Under the pieces are notes generated by a model. It saw only the letters and a list, made by a program, of their open reading frames with translations, ran no database searches and was not told the origin of the DNA. Shown here in pieces: positions 1 through 5,093 of a stretch of 5,093 bases of DNA (positions are counted from its first letter, which is position 1; each line of letters opens with the position of its first letter). The stretch spans positions 1 through 5,093 of the forward strand of contig JACPGA010000107.1 of NCBI GenBank assembly GCA_016182705.1. Reading direction: 5' to 3'. Source of the DNA: Deltaproteobacteria bacterium (GTDB lineage Bacteria > Desulfobacterota > GWC2-55-46). The position numbers and the translations under genes were made by a program.

Positions 1-465
1 TCAAAGCCCGAAGAGCTCTCAGAGCTTCTCCTGCCGCTGCTCAAGGAATGCGGCATAGACGCCTCCAGCGACGGCAGGCTCCCTGAGATAGTGAAAACGC
101 TTCAGGAAAGGGCCCGCACGCTCAAAGAGATGGCGGAATCGTCCCTTTTCTACTTCAGGGAAGAGATAGAGTACGACCCAAAGGCCGCGGAAAAGTTCCT
201 TATCCCGGAGAACGCTCCGCTTTTCGAGGAGCTTAAATCAAGGCTTTCCGCCCTCGCCTCTTTCGGCCACGACGATATAGCCGCGGCCTTTAACTCGCTG
301 CTTGAGGAAAAGGGCTTGAAGCTCGGGAAGCTCGCCCAGCCCGTGAGGGTCGCCCTCACGGGGGGCACAGTGAGCCCCGGCATTTTTGAGACCATAAGCG
401 CGATGGGCAAGGCCCTTGCCGTGAAGCGCATCGATGCCGCCCTTGCCCGCATGCAGGGAGCCTGA
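1..465 (+). CDS. gltX: Glutamyl-tRNA synthetase, C-terminal part (5' end outside window)
   Basis: The reading frame is open from the first base and gives 154 residues before TGA. Class I glutamyl-tRNA synthetase charges tRNA-Glu with glutamate in the cytoplasm. Only the mostly helical C-terminal anticodon-binding region is present; the Rossmann catalytic core with the HIGH and KMSKS signatures lies upstream of the window. Recognition rests on the end of the fragment, where GKLAQPVRVALTGG (about residues 109-122) is followed by TVSPGIFE and a terminal helix with KRID. This matches the typical GltX ending (plRvaltG...sPgifevl..lGk...Ri). The family is usually about 470-500 residues, so roughly a third is seen. 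A GTG at 91 lies in frame, but the frame continues upstream with family-like sequence, so it is an internal valine. No clear terminator follows the stop, so read-through into pycA is possible. Whether the enzyme is discriminating or non-discriminating cannot be judged from this part. Confidence 0.93.
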   Translation, partial: SKPEELSELLLPLLKECGIDASSDGRLPEIVKTLQERARTLKEMAESSLFYFREEIEYDPKAAEKFLIPENAPLFEELKSRLSALASFGHDDIAAAFNSLLEEKGLKLGKLAQPVRVALTGGTVSPGIFETISAMGKALAVKRIDAALARMQGA

Positions 466-485
466 GGGGAATAAGGCCAAACTGC

Positions 486-526
486 GTTATTTCCTTGACT
501 TTCCTGCTGTTTATTGGGTAAATAAC
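486..526. repeat. Short inverted repeat flanking the candidate promoter
   Basis: GTTATTT at 486-492 and AAATAAC at 520-526 are perfect 7-base reverse complements, and the -35 candidate lies between them. A short direct repeat, CTGTTT, also occurs at 507-512 and 526-531, 19 bases apart. The arms are 27 bases apart, too far for a strong hairpin, so if real they would more likely be protein-binding half-sites. Arms this short in AT-rich DNA can easily arise by chance. Confidence 0.25.
495..524 (+). promoter_or_regulatory. Possible sigma70-type promoter for pycAB
   Basis: The gap between gltX and pycA is visibly richer in A/T than the flanking genes. TTGACT at 495-500 matches the -35 consensus in five of six bases. 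A weak -10 candidate, TAAATA, lies at 519-524 with an 18-nt spacer; it matches TATAAT in only about half its positions. It would give a leader of roughly 35 nt before the pycA ATG. The call rests on position and the good -35 box. The poor -10 leaves open that pycAB is transcribed from a promoter upstream of gltX. Confidence 0.35.
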
Positions 527-553
527 TGTTTGCGGTTTGTACCACCAATGACC

Positions 554-557
554 GGAG
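554..557 (+). promoter_or_regulatory. Shine-Dalgarno site that decides the pycA start
   Basis: GGAG at 554-557 lies 7 nt before the ATG at 565 but only 4 nt before the in-frame TTG at 562. The spacing and the stronger codon favour ATG, giving a protein that begins MPQLFKKVLIANRGE. This is also where biotin carboxylases normally begin. Confidence 0.7.
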
Positions 558-564
558 TTGATTG

Positions 565-1992
565 ATGCCACAGCTGTTCAAAAAAGTACTGATAGCCAAC
601 AGGGGCGAGATAGCCACCAGGGTCATCCGGGCCTGCAAAGAGCTCGGCATACCCACTGTCGCGATCTATTCCGAAGAGGACGCGACCTCCCTGTACGTCA
701 AAAAGGCCGACGAGTCGTACATGGTCGGACCCGGCCCGATACAGGGGTATCTGAACATACACAGGCTCGTTGACCTGGCCACCAAGGTGGGAGTCGACGC
801 CATACACCCGGGCTACGGCTTCCTCTCGGAGAACCCGAGGTTCCCGCAGCTCTGCGAGAAAAAAGGCATAACCTTCATCGGCCCTTCGAGCCAGACCATC
901 ACCGACATGGGCGACAAGATAATGGCCCGGAACATGATGAAGAAGGCCGAAGTGCCAATACTGCCCGGCACTGAAGAGTCGATTAAGGACGTAGACGAGG
1001 CAGTAGCTTTCGCTAAAGAGATCGGCTACCCCATAATGGTCAAGGCATCCGGCGGAGGCGGCGGCAGGGGCCTTCGCGTCGCCAGGACCGAAAAAGAGCT
1101 CATCGACGCCATCACCACTGCCAGGAAAGAGGCCGGAGCGGCCTTCGGAGTATCAGAGGTCTTCCTCGAGAAATATCTCGATAAGCCGCACCATATAGAG
1201 TTTCAGATATTCGCGGACAAGTTCGGCAACACCGTACACCTTGGCGAGCGGGACTGCTCAATACAGAGGCGCCACCAGAAGCTCATAGAGATAACCCCTT
1301 CCCTCATCCTCACCGATGACCTGAGGAAGAGGATGGGAGCGGCAGCCGTAAAAGCCGCCAAGGCCGCCAACTACACGAACGCGGGCACTGTCGAGTTCCT
1401 CGTGGACGCCGACAAGAACTTCTACTTCCTCGAGATGAACACGAGGATACAGGTCGAGCACCCGATAACCGAAGAGGTCACGGGCATAGACCTCGTGAAA
1501 AAGCAGATAGAAGTCGCGGCCGGACTGCCCCTGGGCTTCACACAGGAAGACGTAAAGGTCACCGGCTTCGCCATGGAATGCCGCATCTGCGCCGAGGACC
1601 CGAAGAACAACTTCTTCCCCTCCTTCGGCAGGGTCACGGCCTATTATTCGCCCGGCGGCATCGGCGTAAGGATAGACGGCGCGATATACAAGGATTTCAT
1701 AATACCAAGCTGCTACGATTCGCTGGTCGCCAAGCTGGTCGTTCGCGGCACCACATGGAACGAGACAGTAAGCAGGATGAACCGCTGCCTTGACGAATTC
1801 GTCATCAGGGGCGTAAAGACGACGATACCCTTCCTCAGGAAGATAATGGAAGACCCTGATTTCAGAAAGGGCGATTTCGACACCGGCTTCATCGACAGGA
1901 AGCCAGACCTTATGGACTACGACGAATACGGTGAGCCCACTGACCTTGTCGCGGCCATTGCCGCGGCCATAGCGGCCCATCACGGGTTATAA
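565..1992 (+). CDS. pycA: Pyruvate carboxylase subunit A (biotin carboxylase)
   Basis: This 475-residue cytoplasmic enzyme uses ATP and bicarbonate to carboxylate biotin on a partner protein. The N-terminal biotin carboxylase fold begins with KVLIANRGEIA (about 7-17). The ATP-grasp region has the Lys-Ala-Ser and glycine-rich loop near 160-170 (K160). The bicarbonate/biotin site has ERDCSIQRRHQK, with C231 and K239, and EMNTRIQVEHP holds the metal-binding and catalytic residues E290, N292, R294 and E298. The C-terminal domain runs from about 335 and includes YDSLVAKL. These correspond to known E. coli AccC residues with an offset of one or two, and none is missing. The length fits AccC (about 450) plus a short alanine-rich tail like that of two-subunit pyruvate carboxylases. 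It carries no biotinyl domain of its own. The next gene, 17 nt downstream, supplies both the biotin and the carboxyltransferase, which favours pyruvate carboxylase over acetyl-CoA carboxylase. An AccC role, or service to both complexes, cannot be excluded. Confidence 0.92.
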   Translation: MPQLFKKVLIANRGEIATRVIRACKELGIPTVAIYSEEDATSLYVKKADESYMVGPGPIQGYLNIHRLVDLATKVGVDAIHPGYGFLSENPRFPQLCEKKGITFIGPSSQTITDMGDKIMARNMMKKAEVPILPGTEESIKDVDEAVAFAKEIGYPIMVKASGGGGGRGLRVARTEKELIDAITTARKEAGAAFGVSEVFLEKYLDKPHHIEFQIFADKFGNTVHLGERDCSIQRRHQKLIEITPSLILTDDLRKRMGAAAVKAAKAANYTNAGTVEFLVDADKNFYFLEMNTRIQVEHPITEEVTGIDLVKKQIEVAAGLPLGFTQEDVKVTGFAMECRICAEDPKNNFFPSFGRVTAYYSPGGIGVRIDGAIYKDFIIPSCYDSLVAKLVVRGTTWNETVSRMNRCLDEFVIRGVKTTIPFLRKIMEDPDFRKGDFDTGFIDRKPDLMDYDEYGEPTDLVAAIAAAIAAHHGL

Positions 1993-2009
1993 CAGACGGA
2001 GAGATTCTC

Positions 2010-3908
2010 ATGCCGAACAAGACCAGCAACGCAACGACCTCAAAGCCGCCCCTGAAAGAAAAACCGGGGACCGGCAGGAGGACGCATATAACCGACACCA
2101 TCCTCAGGGACTCGCACCAGTCGCTTCTGGCGACCAGAATGAGGACCGAGGACATGCTCGAGATAGCCCCCCTTCTGGACAAGGTCGGCTACTGGTCTCT
2201 CGAGGTTTGGGGCGGGGCGACCTTTGACTCATGCCTGAGGTTCCTGAAGGAAGACCCCTGGGAGAGGCTCAAGACGCTCCGCAAGGTCATCCCGAACACC
2301 AGGCTCCAGATGCTGCTGCGCGGACAAAACCTCGTCGGCTACAGGCACTACCCCGACGATGTCGTCAGGAAGTTCGTGGAGCGGGCCGCCAAGAACGGCG
2401 TAGACGTTTTCAGGATATTCGACGCCTTGAACGACACGAGGAACATCGAAGTCGCTGTAAAGGCCGCGAAGGACGCCAAGGCAATAGTCGAAGCGACCAT
2501 CTGCTACACCACGAGCCCGGTGCACACGCACGAAGGGTTCGTCGAGATGGGACAGAAGCTCGTAGCGATGGGCGCGGACACCATCTGCATCAAGGATATG
2601 GCAGGGCTTCTTACGCCCGGCGCGGTCTACGACCTCGTATCAAAGATGAGGGAGAAGATAACCCTCCCCATACACATACATTCGCACGACTCCTCAGGGC
2701 TTGCCGCCATGAGCTACCTGAAGGCGATAGAGGCCGGGGCCGATATAATCGACACCGCCCTTTCTTCGCTGGCCTCCGGTACCTCGCAGCCGCCCACGGA
2801 GAGCATGGTCGCTGCCCTCAAGGACACGCCCTATGACACCGGCCTTGACCTCGGGCTCCTTTCCGACATAGCCGACAGGTTCAGGGACACGAGGAGGAAG
2901 TACAAGCGCTACGAGAGCGAGTACACGGCCATCAACCCGAAGACGCTGGTCGTCCAGATACCTGGCGGCATGATATCGAACCTCGCCAACCAGTTGAAGG
3001 AACAGAACGCTCTCGACAAGATGAACGACGTCTTCGACGAGATACCCAAGGTCAGGAAGGACATGGGCTATCCTCCGCTCGTCACGCCCACGAGCCAGGT
3101 CGTTGGCACGCAGGCCACCTTGAACGTCCTCATGGGCGAGAGGTACAAGGTCATAACCAGCGAGACGAGAAACTACTTCAAGGGACTTTACGGCAAGGCG
3201 CCGGGCCCCATTGACGAAACTGCCAGGAAGCTCGCCATCGGCGACGAAAAGCCGATTACGTGCAGGCCGGCGGACCTGCTGGAGCCCGAGCTGGACAGGA
3301 TCATGCGCGACATAGACGGCAAGGCGAAGTCAATTGAGGACGTGCTTTCATACGCCCTCTTCCCGATTGTAGCACTCGAATTCTTCGAACAGAGGGAGAA
3401 CGGCAAGCTGGAGCCTGAGCCGCTTGAACTGGAGTACGCGGCCCCGGCAGAGCACACTGTGCCGCACCTGGCGCCAAGCGAATTCAACGTCACAGTCCAT
3501 GGCGAGACCTACAAGATAAAAGTCGCCGGAGCCGGCCACAAGGTCGAAGGCAAGAGGCCGTTTTTCATCTCCATCGACAACAAGCTTGAAGAAGTGATGA
3601 TAGAATCTCTCACGGAAGTCATACCCACGACAGCCGGTGAGATCGAGAGGCCTTCCATAACCCAGTCCATAAGGCCCAAGGCCAAAAAGGACGGCGATGT
3701 CACGACCCCCATCCCCGGCAAGGTGACTTCGATAAAAGTCTCGACCGGGAGCAAGGTCTCTGAGGGCGACACCGTCCTGACGGTCGAGGCCATGAAGATG
3801 GAAAACGAAGTGCACACACCCATAAGCGGCGTCGTGAAAAAGATACTCGTGAAAGTAGGCGATTCGGTCAACCCTGACGAGACGCTGATTGAAGTGGAAA
3901 AAGAATAA
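2010..3908 (+). CDS. pycB: Pyruvate carboxylase subunit B (carboxyltransferase plus biotinyl domain; OadA-like)
   Basis: This 632-residue cytoplasmic protein should transfer the carboxyl group from its own biotin to pyruvate, forming oxaloacetate. The ATG at 2010 follows GGAG at 1998-2001 with 8-nt spacing. Residues 1-24 are a polar, probably disordered extension. The TIM-barrel carboxyltransferase covers about 27-290. Its expected metal ligands are D34 in LRDSHQS, K195 in CIKDMAG (carbamylated in homologues), and H224 and H226 in HSHD; LLRGQNLVGYRHY is also conserved. T258 in GTSQP sits where pyruvate carboxylases have their catalytic threonine. The conserved PYC/OADA region follows from about 310, beginning QIPGGMISNL. 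A small beta domain lies near 491-535, and the C-terminal biotinyl domain spans about 565-630 with AMKM, biotin on K596. The adjacent biotin carboxylase gene argues for pyruvate carboxylase. The same architecture occurs in oxaloacetate decarboxylase alpha, but the membrane subunits (oadB, oadG) are not in the window. A transcarboxylase 5S-type role is a less likely alternative. Confidence 0.9.
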   Translation: MPNKTSNATTSKPPLKEKPGTGRRTHITDTILRDSHQSLLATRMRTEDMLEIAPLLDKVGYWSLEVWGGATFDSCLRFLKEDPWERLKTLRKVIPNTRLQMLLRGQNLVGYRHYPDDVVRKFVERAAKNGVDVFRIFDALNDTRNIEVAVKAAKDAKAIVEATICYTTSPVHTHEGFVEMGQKLVAMGADTICIKDMAGLLTPGAVYDLVSKMREKITLPIHIHSHDSSGLAAMSYLKAIEAGADIIDTALSSLASGTSQPPTESMVAALKDTPYDTGLDLGLLSDIADRFRDTRRKYKRYESEYTAINPKTLVVQIPGGMISNLANQLKEQNALDKMNDVFDEIPKVRKDMGYPPLVTPTSQVVGTQATLNVLMGERYKVITSETRNYFKGLYGKAPGPIDETARKLAIGDEKPITCRPADLLEPELDRIMRDIDGKAKSIEDVLSYALFPIVALEFFEQRENGKLEPEPLELEYAAPAEHTVPHLAPSEFNVTVHGETYKIKVAGAGHKVEGKRPFFISIDNKLEEVMIESLTEVIPTTAGEIERPSITQSIRPKAKKDGDVTTPIPGKVTSIKVSTGSKVSEGDTVLTVEAMKMENEVHTPISGVVKKILVKVGDSVNPDETLIEVEKE

Positions 3909-3930
3909 CTGCCCAGGTAGAAACCGGGGC

Positions 3931-3936
3931 TATAAT
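3931..3936 (+). promoter_or_regulatory. Perfect TATAAT, possible -10 box ahead of the transporter gene
   Basis: TATAAT at 3931-3936 is a perfect match to the sigma70 -10 consensus, in the short gap after pycB. No good -35 hexamer is seen at 16-19 nt upstream, and there is no extended -10 TG. If active, transcription would begin around 3943. The resulting RNA would start just before the terminator hairpin and reach the transporter start codon after about 45 nt. The match may be accidental. Confidence 0.35.
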
Positions 3937-3948
3937 AAACCTTCAGAC

Positions 3949-3983
3949 AAGGGGCGGGAAAAAACTTCCGCCCCTTCTTTTTT
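3949..3983 (+). terminator. Rho-independent terminator of the pycAB unit
   Basis: Arms 3949-3959 and 3966-3976 pair over 11 bp. The pairing includes seven consecutive G-C pairs (GGGGCGG with CCGCCCC), one G-T pair, and A-T pairs at both ends. The loop is 6 nt and A-rich. A T-rich run at 3975-3983 (TTCTTTTTT) follows directly. This is a classic intrinsic terminator 40 nt after the pycB stop. Its T-tract ends only 5 nt before the next gene's start codon. Confidence 0.88.
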
Positions 3984-3988
3984 AAAAA

Positions 3989-4867
3989 ATGGAACTCTTC
4001 AAGGTACTCGAAATTGTATTCCCGGTCTTCTGCATTATCGCTCTGGGATACCTGTTCGCTCATTTCAAGAAGCTGAGCCTCGAGCCCATCCTCGATGTGC
4101 TTTTGTACCTTACCATCCCGGCCCTCGTAATATCATCCCTTTCGAGAAAACAGCTCGTCCTTGACGACCTGGCCGTCGTGAGCCTCTCGGCCGTGCTTGT
4201 CATCCTCGGCACAGGCCTCCTGGCCTTCATATACCTTGCCGTTATTAAAAGGCGCGACCTGCGCGGCTTTTACCTGCCGGTCATGTTCATGAACTCGGGC
4301 AATATGTCGTTCCCGCTGGCCCTGCTGGCCTTCGGCCCTGACGGCCTTACCGTCGCCATACTCTACTACCTGGCCGTGAGCCTCATGGTCTACTCTCTCG
4401 GCATCTACATAGCCAAGGGCAAGGGCGGATTTGCCGAGATGTTCAGGCTGCCGCTCATCTACGCGGCCCTCATCGGCCTGTCCCTGAACTTCGGCGGCAT
4501 AAAGCTGCCTGAGCCGGTCATAACCACCTTCGACATGCTGGGAGCCGCGACCATACCCTTAATGCAGGTGAGCCTCGGCTACGGGCTCTACTCGGTGCGG
4601 CTCGCGTACCCCGGCATCTCGCTTGCCGGGACCGTCCTCAGGATAGGCGGAGGCGTCGCCATAGCCTGGGCCGTTGTCACACTCTTTGGCATCGAGGGCA
4701 TAAACCAGAAGATAATACTCCTTTCTTCCGGCATGCCAGCGGCTGTCATCAACTTCGTAGTAAGCAGAAAATATAAAGTAGACAGCGACCTCGTCGCCTC
4801 GACGATCGCTCTTTCAACATTAGCGAGTATCATAACCACTCCCCTTCTGCTCATGTTGATAATGTGA
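3989..4867 (+). CDS. AEC-family (auxin efflux carrier-like) permease
   Basis: This 292-residue inner-membrane protein has about ten hydrophobic segments, roughly at 6-24, 34-52, 61-85, 94-115, 119-142, 153-169, 183-202, 210-233, 241-258 and 268-291. The two five-helix halves, the MNSGNMSFPL motif (101-110) in helix 4, GAATIPLMQVSLG (185-197), and GMPAAVINF (248-256) before the last helix are characteristic of the AEC transporters. Plant PIN proteins, bacterial malate carriers such as MdcF/MleP, and many uncharacterised proteins belong to this family. The substrate cannot be read from the sequence; an organic acid is a reasonable guess. The length is slightly below the usual 300-320 residues but appears complete. 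The ATG is supported because helix 1 begins right after it, yet it has no Shine-Dalgarno, only TTTTTTAAAAA. The gene lies just after the pycB terminator and overlaps the next gene by 4 nt, so it probably forms a unit with that gene. Confidence 0.85.
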   Translation: MELFKVLEIVFPVFCIIALGYLFAHFKKLSLEPILDVLLYLTIPALVISSLSRKQLVLDDLAVVSLSAVLVILGTGLLAFIYLAVIKRRDLRGFYLPVMFMNSGNMSFPLALLAFGPDGLTVAILYYLAVSLMVYSLGIYIAKGKGGFAEMFRLPLIYAALIGLSLNFGGIKLPEPVITTFDMLGAATIPLMQVSLGYGLYSVRLAYPGISLAGTVLRIGGGVAIAWAVVTLFGIEGINQKIILLSSGMPAAVINFVVSRKYKVDSDLVASTIALSTLASIITTPLLLMLIM

Positions 4868-5093
4868 ACAAGCATACGCCTTCCCGAATACGAGCTGCTC
4901 TTGCCCTGTTTGCCGTTCTCATGGCAATGCAGTTTTTGACGGCGCTTCCTGCCAGCGCGGAATACGCCCCTGTGTTCAAGCCTGTCCACGATAAAAAAGG
5001 CGGACTCTGGATAGCCAGCAGGAAATTCACTGAAGGCGCGCGGGTAAGGTATCTGGCCGTAGACCCGCGCTCCCTCGATACTTCTGTCATGGA
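4864..5093 (+). CDS. N-terminus of a secreted protein of unknown function (3' end outside window)
   Basis: A GTG at 4864 overlaps the transporter stop in the arrangement ATGTGA, a 4-nt overlap typical of translationally coupled genes. The frame is open to the window end and encodes 76 residues. The N-terminus has the form of a Sec signal peptide: a basic n-region with K3, H4, R8 and R10, a hydrophobic core at about 11-28 (ALALFAVLMAMQFLTAL), and a likely signal peptidase I site after PASA (A32/E33). No cysteine follows, so it is probably not a lipoprotein. The mature start, EYAPVFKPVHDKKGG and onward to YLAVDPRSLDTS, is not one I recognise. An internal ATG at codon 20 would remove most of the signal peptide, so GTG is preferred. 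There is no clear Shine-Dalgarno, consistent with coupling. Periplasmic or extracellular location is inferred from the signal peptide alone. Confidence 0.75.
   Translation, partial: MNKHTPSRIRAALALFAVLMAMQFLTALPASAEYAPVFKPVHDKKGGLWIASRKFTEGARVRYLAVDPRSLDTSVM

Noticed and set aside
406..420. Perfect 7-bp palindromic arms GGCAAGG / CCTTGCC near the gltX end, as a possible terminator
   Set aside because: The loop would be only one base, there is no T-tract, and the sequence codes for the conserved GltX C-terminal helix before the stop codon.
562..564. TTG at 562 as the start of pycA
   Set aside because: It is only 4 nt from the Shine-Dalgarno, is a weaker codon, and is immediately followed by a well-spaced ATG.
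1258..1983. Long minus-strand open frame (241 residues) within pycA
   Set aside because: It lies wholly opposite the conserved biotin carboxylase coding sequence, has no family resemblance, and is explained by the lack of stops in GC-rich antisense DNA.
2231..2836. Plus-strand open frame of 201 residues in another frame inside pycB
   Set aside because: Its product is rich in Arg, Gly and His with no recognisable motifs, typical of a shifted reading of a GC-rich gene; the pycB frame here carries the metal-binding residues.
3348..4063. Minus-strand frames of 155 and 184 residues over the end of pycB and the start of the transporter
   Set aside because: They cover the biotinyl domain and the terminator on the opposite strand; no protein-like motifs or plausible start context were seen.
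4588..5090. Minus-strand frames near the right end of the window
   Set aside because: They run antisense to the transporter's conserved C-terminal half and to the signal-peptide gene, both of which are better supported.
1..5093. Search for an undescribed system: CRISPR-like repeats, tRNA or rRNA genes, transposon ends, toxin-antitoxin pairs, riboswitch-like leaders
   Set aside because: No periodic repeats, transposase motifs or structured-RNA signatures were visible. Coding sequence fills nearly the whole window, and the only gaps are about 99, 17 and 80 nt.

Overview
The window is an ordinary, densely packed stretch of a GC-rich bacterial chromosome, with every gene on the + strand. By my hand count, the first complete gene uses ATA for about 26 of its 40 isoleucines and often uses AGG for arginine. 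This is unusual for a GC-rich genome and argues against a typical high-GC pseudomonad or actinobacterium. Separate biotin carboxylase and carboxyltransferase/biotin subunits, together with this codon choice, would fit a Desulfobacterota- or Nitrospirota-like lineage. That placement is a low-confidence inference; no sequence here fixes the taxon.

Layout: (1) 1-465 is the 3' end of gltX (glutamyl-tRNA synthetase, anticodon-binding domain). (2) 466-564 is a short, relatively AT-rich gap with a possible promoter and small repeats. (3) 565-1992 and 2010-3908 are a two-gene unit encoding a two-subunit pyruvate carboxylase: PycA (biotin carboxylase) and PycB (carboxyltransferase with a C-terminal biotinyl domain). 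(4) 3909-3988 holds a TATAAT hexamer and a strong intrinsic terminator hairpin. (5) 3989-4867 is an AEC-family (auxin efflux carrier-like) membrane transporter. (6) 4864-5093 is the start of a gene for an exported protein of unknown function, overlapping the transporter gene by 4 nt and cut by the window end.

How they work together: PycA would use ATP and bicarbonate to carboxylate the biotin on PycB, and PycB would pass the carboxyl group to pyruvate to make oxaloacetate (anaplerosis, gluconeogenesis, or the reductive arm of the TCA cycle). The transporter belongs to a family that includes bacterial malate/2-oxoacid carriers, so a link to C4-acid metabolism is conceivable. However, a terminator separates it from pycAB, and it looks coupled to the secreted-protein gene instead. 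I found no RNA genes, mobile elements, CRISPR arrays or convincing new system in the window. The most unusual spot is the 3909-3988 junction, where a terminator's T-tract runs almost directly into a start codon that lacks a Shine-Dalgarno sequence.
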